From UBA3263 sp964586765 (GTDB lineage: Bacteria; Bacteroidota; Bacteroidia; Bacteroidales; Muribaculaceae): a stretch of DNA of 64,000 nt. Position 1 is the first letter of the stretch; the number at the start of each line of letters is the position of its first letter. The stretch is taken from positions 1 to 64,000 of the forward strand of contig CAZPHN010000003.1 in the NCBI GenBank assembly GCA_964586765.1. Direction: 5' to 3'. The notes beneath the pieces were generated by a model. It was not told where the DNA came from and did not search any database. It saw nothing but the letters and a program-made list of their open reading frames with translations. Below are positions 33,778-42,022 of this stretch, piece after piece. Both the position numbers and the translations under genes were made by a program.

Positions 33778-35283
33778 ATGAAGAAATCATTCATCTTGAA
33801 TCGGTTATGGCTTCCACTTCTCCTATGCCTGTTGCCACTGTTCTCACACGCGCAAAGTGTAAAAATCAACGGCTTCACATCCTCGGGAACCTATAATGGT
33901 TATCCGCTTTTTGAACTAACGGGGAGCGTAACTTCAATTTCAATCAGTTCCAATGCAGGTCAATTTGACTACGTTATTATAGACGACCAACAACTTGATT
34001 ATAATACGAGTAGCTATTGGGATACATATACCTTGAATATATCAAACTATAAAGACGGGAATACGCACAAACTGCAGTTAAAAAGAAGTAGCAATGATTA
34101 TGGCATTTGCTATTTTAAGTTACCAATGCCTATTAAATACACGGTGTTAGGCAATAATGCTTATGTATCGAGTGCTGATAAAGATATTGTCGTAGCAAAT
34201 ATTCTGTCTGAATATGAATACAATGGACAAACATACCCCGTGATTGGTATTGACTATAACGCTTTTACTAATTGCACTAATCTTACAAGCGTTACAATCC
34301 CAAACTCTGTTACATACATTAGCCGTGAAGCTTTCAAAAATTGCAGCAGTCTTACAAGTGTCAATTTTGGAAATGCCATAACATCTATTAGGGAAGAAGC
34401 ATTTTATGGTTGTTCATCATTGAAAAGTGTTAAATTGCCTGATGCGTTGGAGAGTATCGGAGTAAGAGCTTTTTACGGTACCGCGTTGACTTCTGTAACA
34501 ATTCCGGAAAAAGTCTCTCGCATTTACGGAGAAGCCTTTTATAACATTGCGAATCTTAAAAACGTTTATTTTTATGCAAAAAATTGCGAGTTTCCTCAGG
34601 AATACGATGATGATGGTGACCCTTACTCAGCTCAAAGATTCTCTGGTTCTGTAGAGAATGTAATTATAGGGCAAGAAGTAACAAAAATACCAAATGATAT
34701 ATTTAGTTTTTGTAAAATTACTTCAATTGTTATCCCTGAGAGTGTAACGTCTATTGGCAAAGACGCTTTTTGTGGTACCGGTTTGACATCAGTGTCTATT
34801 CCAAATTCGGTAACGACTATTGGTGCAAACGCTTTTTCTGGTTGCAAGAATCTGACAAGTGTCACACTATCCAACTCTTTGAAAAGAATTGAAGGTTCAA
34901 CATTTAATGGATGCTCCGGATTGACAAGTATTTCTCTGCCCAATTCGTTAACATATATCGGAAACTATGCGTTCTATGGGTGCAGTGGACTAAACTCTAT
35001 CGACATACCTGATGCTGTAACAGAAATCGGGGAAGAAGCTTTCAGTGAATGCAGTTTAATAAGTGTTGAAATCCCGGAAAAAGTCAATAAGATCGGTTTT
35101 GGAGCTTTTGCCTGTCCAACATTAAAAATATTATCTTATAATGCGCGTTCCTGTACTTATGGCAAACGCTATGACTACAATGAGGATTATTGCGTAACTG
35201 AATATTTCGGAATTATTCGAAGCTGGCCTTATTATTATGAAAAAAACTTGATATTTGTAATGTCATCATTGGTCAAAGCGTAG
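33778..35283 (+). CDS. BspA-like leucine-rich repeat secreted protein, 5' part of a frameshifted gene
   Basis: A signal peptide (MKKSFILNRLWLPLLLCLLPLFSHAQS) is followed by a beta-rich domain (about 30-125) and LRR_5/BspA repeats of the form 'LTSVTIPNSVT.IG..AF.gC' from about residue 140 on. The reading frame ends with 12 unrelated residues at a TAG at 35281. One base earlier in frame, from 35247, the sequence goes on with VIIGQSVEKIPEYFLSFC, which copies an internal repeat (VIIGQEVTKIPNDIFSFC). The two frames meet at an A7 run (35240-35246). The restored protein would be 884 residues, close to the 861 of its partner at 57042-59627, with the same C-terminus. It lies behind leader RNA copy 1. 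Confidence 0.82.
   Translation: MKKSFILNRLWLPLLLCLLPLFSHAQSVKINGFTSSGTYNGYPLFELTGSVTSISISSNAGQFDYVIIDDQQLDYNTSSYWDTYTLNISNYKDGNTHKLQLKRSSNDYGICYFKLPMPIKYTVLGNNAYVSSADKDIVVANILSEYEYNGQTYPVIGIDYNAFTNCTNLTSVTIPNSVTYISREAFKNCSSLTSVNFGNAITSIREEAFYGCSSLKSVKLPDALESIGVRAFYGTALTSVTIPEKVSRIYGEAFYNIANLKNVYFYAKNCEFPQEYDDDGDPYSAQRFSGSVENVIIGQEVTKIPNDIFSFCKITSIVIPESVTSIGKDAFCGTGLTSVSIPNSVTTIGANAFSGCKNLTSVTLSNSLKRIEGSTFNGCSGLTSISLPNSLTYIGNYAFYGCSGLNSIDIPDAVTEIGEEAFSECSLISVEIPEKVNKIGFGAFACPTLKILSYNARSCTYGKRYDYNEDYCVTEYFGIIRSWPYYYEKNLIFVMSSLVKA
35241..35247 (+). other. Slippery heptamer A AAA AAC at the frameshift point
   Basis: In the zero frame the codons are GAA AAA AAC, so the heptamer is in the X XXY YYZ phase needed for -1 ribosomal slippage. 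A shift here enters exactly the frame of the downstream part. An A7/A8 length change in the DNA would have the same effect. Confidence 0.7.
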
Positions 35284-35303
35284 AAAAAATACCCGAATAT
35301 TTC

Positions 35304-36431
35304 TTGTCCTTTTGTATTAATGAGAACTATGAAAATGATTATTATGACACAACTTTGTATTGCGGTAGTAAACTTAAAAAATTAGAAATTCCAACATCAG
35401 TAAAAAATATTGGAGCATATGCTTTCTATGACAGCGAAATAACATCAGTTTCCATACCTAATTCTGTCGCTACAGTTGGCAGTGGTGCTTTCAAAAATTG
35501 CAAAAACCTGACGAATATTACAATTGGTAATGGTGTAACCGATATATATGAAGAAGCATTCAACGGATGCACAAGTCTAAAAACTGTAACGACCAAGGCA
35601 AAGACACCTCCAACCTTGAGCTCTGGTGTATTCGAAAAAAACATAGCAACTTTATATGTTCCTAAAGGTTCACTTTCAGCATATCAAGAAAGCGATTGGG
35701 CTACATACTTTAATACTATTGTAGAAGCCCAAAACAGCAAATTGTCTGTTGAAATAGAGGGCAATGGCTGGGTTTACGATAGCTCTAACGGAAACATTAT
35801 TAGCGGTACCATATTTGAAGGTTCTGATTTCGAATTCTTTGTTTTCCCCGAAGATGGCAACGTAGTTTCTTCTATTACTTTTGAGGGGCAGGATATTACA
35901 AGCAGTCTTGTCAATCATAAGCTGACAATTTCTGACTTCAAGGGCGACGGCGACGGCGTGTTGAAGATTGAGTTTGCGCCGGAAGCTGATGCAACTTTGG
36001 TTGTGAAAGGAGCGGACACTCACGCCGTACGCCATACTTATAAGGAGGGTACATCGGCAGTGGTCGAGCTGCAACCCGAGGACGGTTGGAAAATCCACTC
36101 GGTCACTTATAATGGCGAGGATGTAACCGACCGACTCGAGAATAATGTGTTCATGACTGAGCCGCTCCATGGCGAAAACAATCTTAACATGGTACTGGTA
36201 AGCAATTCGACCGTTGACATTGAGGCGGTTAGTGCGGCTGGCAGTCAGGTGCGTATTTCGGTTAATCGCAATACTGTTTCGATTATTGGACTTGATGAGG
36301 ATGAGCCTGTTAGCGTCTATGACGTCAGCGGCAAGACCATCTATACCGGTTTTGACCGCTCCGTGACCCTCAAATCCGGCGAGGCGTACATCCTGACCAC
36401 CCCCTCCAAGACCTTCAAGGTAGCTATCTAA
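35304..36431 (+). CDS. 3' part of the frameshifted BspA-like gene with constant C-terminal module
   Basis: This frame continues the LRR repeats (LKKLEIPTSVKNIGAYAFYDSEITSV and so on, to about residue 120 of this part) and then changes to two small beta domains (about 150-310) and a tail with VSVYDVSGKTIYTGF that looks like a sorting domain. It has no ATG of its own; the first usable codon is a TTG at 35304. Coding sense actually starts at 35247, directly after the slippery run. From about 35960 the DNA is nearly identical to the end of the gene at 57042-59627. It is therefore best read as the second half of one gene, expressed only by slippage or after a one-base change. Confidence 0.8.
   Translation: MSFCINENYENDYYDTTLYCGSKLKKLEIPTSVKNIGAYAFYDSEITSVSIPNSVATVGSGAFKNCKNLTNITIGNGVTDIYEEAFNGCTSLKTVTTKAKTPPTLSSGVFEKNIATLYVPKGSLSAYQESDWATYFNTIVEAQNSKLSVEIEGNGWVYDSSNGNIISGTIFEGSDFEFFVFPEDGNVVSSITFEGQDITSSLVNHKLTISDFKGDGDGVLKIEFAPEADATLVVKGADTHAVRHTYKEGTSAVVELQPEDGWKIHSVTYNGEDVTDRLENNVFMTEPLHGENNLNMVLVSNSTVDIEAVSAAGSQVRISVNRNTVSIIGLDEDEPVSVYDVSGKTIYTGFDRSVTLKSGEAYILTTPSKTFKVAI
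35960..36431 (+). repeat. Constant C-terminal module, copy 1
   Basis: About 470 bases, nearly identical to 57042-57513 on the other strand. It encodes LKIEFAPEADATLVVKGAD to the stop codon. Upstream of it the two genes diverge quickly. Confidence 0.85.
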
Positions 36432-36451
36432 TAATCTAATTCACACATAGT

Positions 36452-36490
36452 AAAACAGCAGCGGAAATATTTGTTCCGCTGCTGTTTTTT
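36452..36490 (+). terminator. Terminator after the BspA-like gene
   Basis: Stem CAGCAGCGGAA / TTCCGCTGCTG followed by TTTTTT. A related hairpin ends the partner gene. Confidence 0.9.
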
Positions 36491-36531
36491 GGCGCAGTAG
36501 CCGGCGGCCGGGAGACCGCCTTTCCAATTTG

Positions 36532-36622
36532 CTTGGGGGCGGCATGCGTCTCGCATGCCGGTAACTTGCTTCCCGAAGACGCTGGCGCGTCTCAATACGC
36601 GAGGACGCGTATCGCCCCCAAG
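36532..36622. repeat. GC-rich long palindromic repeat, copy R3
   Basis: 91 bases, CTTGGGGGCGGCATGCG at the left and CGCGTATCGCCCCCAAG at the right. In reverse complement it matches R2 closely, so R2 and R3 bracket the leader RNA and BspA gene as inverted copies. Confidence 0.8.
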
Positions 36623-36686
36623 GGTGACACCACCGAAGCGACGGGATTTTTTTGCTTGGGGGTTTTAATTCTTCGGGTAAAATGTT

Positions 36687-36694
36687 TAACTTTG
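36687..36694 (+). promoter_or_regulatory. -7 element of aroA
   Basis: TAACTTTG ends 8 bases before the aroA ATG, so the mRNA leader would be only a few bases long. No clear -33 element at the usual distance. Confidence 0.5.
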
Positions 36695-36702
36695 CAGGCA
36701 GT

Positions 36703-37965
36703 ATGGACTTGAAGATTTTTCCTCCGGAGGAACTTGCCGATGTGGCGATAAACCTCCCGTTGAGCAAGAGCGAGAGCAATCGCTCGCTGATAATTTCCGC
36801 GCTGACCCGAGGCGGGCAGCGTCCCGCACGCCTTGCCGAGTGTGACGATACCGACGCTATGCTTGCGGCTATGGACCGCACGTCCGGACCCGTCAATATC
36901 GGTGCTGCAGGGACCGCAATGCGATTTCTGACAGCATATTATGCGTGTACTCCCGGCGTGGACGTGACCCTTGATGGATCCGAGCGGATGCGTCGCCGCC
37001 CCATCGGCGAGTTGGTCAATGCCCTGCGCTCGCTCGGTGCCGACATTGACTATTGCGGAACTGAGGGCTTTCCGCCGCTGCATATCAAGGGGAGGATGCT
37101 TGAAGGCGGCGAGGTGACCATTCCCGCCTCCGTCAGCTCGCAGTTCATTTCAGCATTACTGATGGTCGGTCCGACAATGGAGCATGGGCTGCGCCTGCGC
37201 CTGAGCGGTCGAATCATTTCGAGACCTTATATTTATATGACGCTCGAGATGATGGAGAAAGCCGGCGTCAGGGGCGATTTCAACGAGGATGAGCAGCTTA
37301 TCACTGTGCCTAACGGGCAATATACCTCCTCTCTCCCGCCGGTTGAGGCGGACTGGAGCGCGGCGTCATACTGGTTTGAGATTGCCGCGATATCTACTGA
37401 CCCCGTGCTGCTCAAGGGTTTGCATCGTAAGTCCATGCAGGGCGATGCGGCTGTGGCGCGACTCTTTAAGGTAACCGGATTGGAAAGCCATTGGGAGAGC
37501 AACGGCGACCTTTCGCTCTGTCTGACTCCTGATGCGGGAGCCCGGTTGGAGCTTGACCTGACCGATACGCCCGATTTGACTCAGACGCTTGCTGTGACTT
37601 GCTGTCTGTTGGGGCTTCCGTTTACTTTCGTGGGACTTGAAAGCTTGAAAATCAAGGAAACTGACCGCCTTGCCGCCCTTCAGATGGAGCTGAGCAAACT
37701 CGGATTCATTCTTGAGATTCAAGACCCCGGAGTGCTGATTTGGCGCGGCGCGCGTTTCGACCCCGGCGAGGAAATCGAGCCTATCGCAACGTATCAGGAC
37801 CATCGGATGGCTATGGCGTTCGCTCCGGCGGCTCTGTTCTTCCCCGGCTTGCAGATTAACGAGTGTGAGGTTGTTTCCAAGTCCTATCCGCGCTACTGGA
37901 AAGACCTTGCCGCCGCCGGTTTCGTGCTTGAAGAAGTTGAAAAACCGATTCCGGGAAATGACTGA
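36703..37965 (+). CDS. aroA: 3-phosphoshikimate 1-carboxyvinyltransferase (EPSP synthase)
   Basis: I choose the ATG at 36703 (MDLKIFPPEE), because the promoter -7 box lies just before it and the longer frame is not conserved in type. The 420-residue enzyme joins shikimate-3-phosphate and phosphoenolpyruvate in the shikimate pathway. Key motifs: LSKSESNRSLI (substrate Lys), NIGAAGTAMRFLTAY, LDGSERMRRRPIGELVNAL, the SSQFISALLM segment and LKIKETDRLAALQMELSKLG. It reads slightly shorter than the E. coli enzyme, as usual in Bacteroidetes. Its end overlaps the start of the ABC permease gene by 8 bases. Confidence 0.95.
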   Translation: MDLKIFPPEELADVAINLPLSKSESNRSLIISALTRGGQRPARLAECDDTDAMLAAMDRTSGPVNIGAAGTAMRFLTAYYACTPGVDVTLDGSERMRRRPIGELVNALRSLGADIDYCGTEGFPPLHIKGRMLEGGEVTIPASVSSQFISALLMVGPTMEHGLRLRLSGRIISRPYIYMTLEMMEKAGVRGDFNEDEQLITVPNGQYTSSLPPVEADWSAASYWFEIAAISTDPVLLKGLHRKSMQGDAAVARLFKVTGLESHWESNGDLSLCLTPDAGARLELDLTDTPDLTQTLAVTCCLLGLPFTFVGLESLKIKETDRLAALQMELSKLGFILEIQDPGVLIWRGARFDPGEEIEPIATYQDHRMAMAFAPAALFFPGLQINECEVVSKSYPRYWKDLAAAGFVLEEVEKPIPGND

Positions 37966-38767
37966 CCTCTTAGCCTATTCATTTTTCCAATATGCCCTTT
38001 TAGGGGTTCTGATTCTCAGTGTGGCAGCCGGCATTCTGGGCTGCTACATCGTTACGCGCCGCTTGGTTTCGATTTCAGGCGGCATTACCCACTCCTGCTT
38101 CGGTGGCCTCGGTCTGGGATATTACCTCGGCTTGCCCCCGGTAGGGCTCGCTACGGTTTTTGCCGTCGCCTCCGCGCTTGGCGTCCAGTGGCTTTCGCGC
38201 AGCGGCAAGGTCAGGGAGGACTCTGCCATAGCTGTGGTCTGGGCGGCGGGCATGGCTGTCGGCGTCACTTTCGTATTCCTGACTCCCGGGGCGGTGCCTG
38301 AACTTAACTCGTTTCTTTTCGGCAATATACTTACCATAACCGCCGCGTCGCTCTGGTGGATGCTTGCCTTTACCGTGGCTTTGATAGCCTTTGTGGTCTG
38401 CTTTTTCGGCAAGATTACCGCTTGTGCGTTTGACTCTGATTTTGCGCGTGTGGCGGGCATCCGCACCGAGTTTTATAACGGAGCGATGATGATTTTCGTT
38501 GCCGTAGGTATTGTGCTGATGATTCGTTGCGTGGGCATGATGCTCCTGATGTCCATGCTGACGCTACCGCCGCTCGTCGCCGAGCTGTTCACTTCGCGCC
38601 TCGGACGCATGATTCCGCTAAGTGTGGCGGTCAGTGTTGCCGGATGTGTGGGCGGTCTGTTCCTTGCCGCTATGATTAATGTCCCTGCGTCTGCGTTAAT
38701 AGTTGGTTTGCAGGTGCTTATCTACGCCGCTGCGCGCTTTGTTGCTTATTTGCGAAAAAATGCGTAA
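37958..38767 (+). CDS. Metal ABC transporter permease (ZnuB/MntB type)
   Basis: The ATG at 37958 (MTDLLAYSFFQYALLG) is inside the last codons of aroA. The 269-residue protein is an ABC-3 family permease with about eight membrane segments; typical are YIVTRRLVSISGGITHSCFGGLGLGYYLG, FLFGNILTIT and CVGMMLLMSMLTLPPLVAELFTSRLG. It would move zinc, manganese or iron inward with an ATPase and a binding lipoprotein. Neither partner gene is near, so they must lie elsewhere in the genome. Confidence 0.9.
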   Translation: MTDLLAYSFFQYALLGVLILSVAAGILGCYIVTRRLVSISGGITHSCFGGLGLGYYLGLPPVGLATVFAVASALGVQWLSRSGKVREDSAIAVVWAAGMAVGVTFVFLTPGAVPELNSFLFGNILTITAASLWWMLAFTVALIAFVVCFFGKITACAFDSDFARVAGIRTEFYNGAMMIFVAVGIVLMIRCVGMMLLMSMLTLPPLVAELFTSRLGRMIPLSVAVSVAGCVGGLFLAAMINVPASALIVGLQVLIYAAARFVAYLRKNA

Positions 38768-38821
38768 ATTCGCAAGGTAAAATCAATCCAAATTATCCCA
38801 ACTTCATCCTTTTTCCCAATC

Positions 38822-41800
38822 ATGAAGAAACTGCTTTTCGCTGCCGGGACGTTGCTCCTTGCCGCCTCTGCGTTTGCCGAGCCCCTATGGCTTCGCAATT
38901 CCGCCATCTCGCCTAATGGAAGCGAAATCGCTTTCACCTATAAGGGCGACATCTATACGGTGCCCGTCAATGGCGGCGATGCCGTGCGTCTGACCGTCAA
39001 CGGCTATAATACCAAACCCATCTGGAGCCCTGACGGCGATAAAATCGCCTTTGCCTCTGACCGCGAGGGGTCAATGGATATCTACGTAATGCCTGCTCAT
39101 GGTGGCAAATCAACCCGTCTCACCACCAATTCCGGAAAGGAAGAACCGCGCGCATGGCTCGGTAACGACACCATTCTCTTTTCCTCCTCTTTGATGCCGG
39201 CTCCGGGTGCCGCTCAGGCTGCCTTTGGCACACAGGTCTATAAAGTCAGCGCGTCTGCCCCCTGTCGCCCCGAGCTTTTCGCTTCATGGCCCATGCAAGC
39301 CATATCTGTTGATAAAAAAGGTCGCATCCTTTTCCAAGATAAGAAAGGATATGAGGACGTGCTGCGCAAGCACGAACACTCCAGCGGCACTGCTGATATC
39401 TGGCTCCTCGACAACGGCAAATACACCCAGCTGACCCATTCGAATGTCCAGAACCAAAATCCGGTCTGGGCTCCGCAGGGCACCTTTTACTATACCTCCG
39501 AGGCTGGCGACGGCACTCTCAATGTCTATACCCGTTCGCCGCTGGACGCCAGCAAGGAGGAGCAGCTTACCCATTTCAAGGATCATCCCGTTCGCTCCCT
39601 CTCGGTGTCCGATAGTGGTAAGCTTGCATTCAGCTGGAATGGCGAACTCTACACGCTCACTCCCGGCAGTGAGCCTAAAAAGGTCAAGGTCAACATCGCC
39701 ACTGATGACTATAACCGCGAGCTCATTCGCCGTATGTATCGCAATGGTGCCACAGACATGAGCGTCAGCCCCGACGGTAAGGAAGTTGCCTTCGTGGTTC
39801 GCGGCGACGTTTATGTTACTAATGTAAAATACGGAACCACCAAGCAGATTACCAACACTCCCGAGCAGGAACGCCGAGTTGACTTTGCCCCCGACGGTCG
39901 CACACTGGTCTATGACTCCGAGCGTGACGGTCAGTGGCAGCTCTTTACCGCTACCATTGCCGATAAGGATGAAAAGCAGTTTGCCTACGCAACGGAAATC
40001 ATCGAGACTCCGCTCTATAAGGCGGCAGATGGTTCGCCCGCTTTCCAGCCCCAGTGGAGCCCCGACGGCAAGGAAATCGCCTTCCTTGAAAACCGTACCG
40101 CTCTGCGCGTGGTCGACGCCAAAGGTAAGAATGTCCGCACCGCCCTTGGCGGCAAGTTTAACTATTCATATACCGATGGCGATGTTTCATTCGAGTGGTC
40201 GCCTGACAGCCGCTGGTTCCTGATTGACTATATCGGTATCGGCGGATGGAACAATTCCGATATCGCGCTTGTCAAGGCTGACGGTTCCGAGGTCATTGAC
40301 CTCACCGAGAGCGGATATTCGGACGGTAACGCCCACTGGGCACTCGACGGCAACGCCATGATATGGTCTACCGACCGCAACGGCTACCGCAGTCACGGTT
40401 CGTGGGGCTCGCAGCGCGACGCCTACATCATGTTCTTCGACGGTGACGCATATGACCGCTACCTGATGACCGAAGAGGAAACTGCCTTGGCTGATGAAGC
40501 CGATAAGGGTGACAAAAAAGAAGACAAAAAGGACGATGAAGACAAGGATAAGGACAAAGACAAGAAGAAAAAGGTAAAACCGCTTGAATTTGACCTTGAA
40601 AACGCAAAATATCGCGTAGTGCGTCTTACTCCCGGAGCCGGCAGTCTGGGTGACTATCTCCTTTCTTCAAAGGGCGACAAGTTCTACTATGTTTCCGGCG
40701 GAAATCTCCACGAACGCAACCTTAAGACCGGCGACAGCAAAGTGCTTGCAAAGGGTATCTCCGGCTCGCTTGAAGTTGACTCAAAGGGCGAAAACGTTTA
40801 TGCCAATGGCTACGATATAAAGAAAGTAAACCTTTCAAGCGGCAAGGTCGAGAATGTATCCTTCTCTGCAGACCGTGAATATCGACCCTTTGCCGAGCGC
40901 GAGTATATCTACAACCATATGCTCAAGCAGGTCAAGGACAAGTTCTATGACCCCACGCTCCATGGCGTTGATTGGGACATGTATGGCGAGGCTTACCGTC
41001 GTTTCCTGCCCCATATCGATAATAACTATGACTTTGCCGAACTCCTCTCGGAAATCCTCGGCGAACTGAACGCCAGCCATACCGGCGGACGTTACTATGG
41101 CGGTGGTGCCGACCGTTCAACCGCCGTTCTGGGTGCTTTCTATGACGAAGCTTATACCGGCGACGGACTGAAGATTACCGAGGTCATCAAGCGCGGTCCG
41201 CTCGACGTGAAGAGTGCCGATATCAAGCCCGGTGACATCATTCTGGCTATTGACGGCAAAGAAATCAAGGCTGGTAAGGACTATTATCCTCTCCTTGACG
41301 GTCGTGCCGGAAAGCGCACTCGCCTTACCGTTAAGCGCGCCAAGGGCGGCAAGACCGAAGATATCAATGTAAAGCCCATCAGTTCCGGCACCCAGAACAG
41401 CCTCCTTTACCGTCGTTGGGTAGAGCGCAATCAGGCTGTGGTCGACAGCGTCAGCGGCGGTCGCATTGCCTATGTCCATGTTCAGGGAATGGACTCTCCC
41501 AGCTTCCGCACGGTATTCTCCGAACTCCTCGGTAAGTATCGCAACCATGACGCCGTGGTGGTCGACACTCGCTATAACGGTGGCGGATGGCTCCACAACG
41601 ACATTGCCGTACTTCTCAGCGGCAAGGAATATGTCCGCTTCGTTCCCCGCGGTCAGTATATCGGCTCCGAGCCGTTTACCCGCTGGACCAAACCCTCCGT
41701 GATGCTTGTTAACGAGAGCAACTACTCCGATGCCCACGGCACCCCCTATACTTATCAGACTCTCGGATTGGGCGAGGTTATCGGTGCGCCGGTTCCCGGA

Positions 41801-42022
41801 ACTATGACCGCTGTATGGTGGGAAACCCAGATTGACCCCTCGCTCGTGTTCGGTATTCCTCAGGTTACCTCTATGGACATGAACGGCAATGTTCTCGAAA
41901 ATCAACAGCTTAATCCTGACGTAATTATCTATAACAAACCCGAGGAGGTTCAGCGCGGCTATGACGCTCAGCTCGTCGGTGCCACCAAGCGTCTCCTCGA
42001 AAAACTTCCCGCAAAAAAATGA
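38822..42022 (+). CDS. Tricorn-like S41 serine protease
   Basis: A 1066-residue exported protease (signal peptide MKKLLFAAGTLLLAASAFA). Residues about 25-340 hold PD40/WD40-like propeller repeats (WSPDGDKIAFASDREGSMDIYVMPAHGG). A second propeller region follows to about 640, interrupted by a very charged Lys/Asp linker near 560-585. The protease part has the Tricorn C1 region, a PDZ domain (KPGDIILAIDGKEI) and the C2 catalytic domain. The likely triad is His in LNASHTGGRYYGG, Ser in NESNYSDAHG and the downstream acid. Tricorn enzymes trim peptides; here it probably acts in the periplasm. It overlaps the maturase gene by 4 bases. Confidence 0.93.
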   Translation: MKKLLFAAGTLLLAASAFAEPLWLRNSAISPNGSEIAFTYKGDIYTVPVNGGDAVRLTVNGYNTKPIWSPDGDKIAFASDREGSMDIYVMPAHGGKSTRLTTNSGKEEPRAWLGNDTILFSSSLMPAPGAAQAAFGTQVYKVSASAPCRPELFASWPMQAISVDKKGRILFQDKKGYEDVLRKHEHSSGTADIWLLDNGKYTQLTHSNVQNQNPVWAPQGTFYYTSEAGDGTLNVYTRSPLDASKEEQLTHFKDHPVRSLSVSDSGKLAFSWNGELYTLTPGSEPKKVKVNIATDDYNRELIRRMYRNGATDMSVSPDGKEVAFVVRGDVYVTNVKYGTTKQITNTPEQERRVDFAPDGRTLVYDSERDGQWQLFTATIADKDEKQFAYATEIIETPLYKAADGSPAFQPQWSPDGKEIAFLENRTALRVVDAKGKNVRTALGGKFNYSYTDGDVSFEWSPDSRWFLIDYIGIGGWNNSDIALVKADGSEVIDLTESGYSDGNAHWALDGNAMIWSTDRNGYRSHGSWGSQRDAYIMFFDGDAYDRYLMTEEETALADEADKGDKKEDKKDDEDKDKDKDKKKKVKPLEFDLENAKYRVVRLTPGAGSLGDYLLSSKGDKFYYVSGGNLHERNLKTGDSKVLAKGISGSLEVDSKGENVYANGYDIKKVNLSSGKVENVSFSADREYRPFAEREYIYNHMLKQVKDKFYDPTLHGVDWDMYGEAYRRFLPHIDNNYDFAELLSEILGELNASHTGGRYYGGGADRSTAVLGAFYDEAYTGDGLKITEVIKRGPLDVKSADIKPGDIILAIDGKEIKAGKDYYPLLDGRAGKRTRLTVKRAKGGKTEDINVKPISSGTQNSLLYRRWVERNQAVVDSVSGGRIAYVHVQGMDSPSFRTVFSELLGKYRNHDAVVVDTRYNGGGWLHNDIAVLLSGKEYVRFVPRGQYIGSEPFTRWTKPSVMLVNESNYSDAHGTPYTYQTLGLGEVIGAPVPGTMTAVWWETQIDPSLVFGIPQVTSMDMNGNVLENQQLNPDVIIYNKPEEVQRGYDAQLVGATKRLLEKLPAKK

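Noticed and set aside
36481..36531. Small hairpin GGCGG/CCGCC between the terminator and repeat R3
   Set aside because: Short GC stem of a kind common by chance in this GC-rich spacer; no further support.
38122..38466. Long minus-strand frames over the permease, Tricorn and priA genes
   Set aside because: All lie in GC-rich third-position-biased genes with strong family matches on the opposite strand; none has its own family signal.
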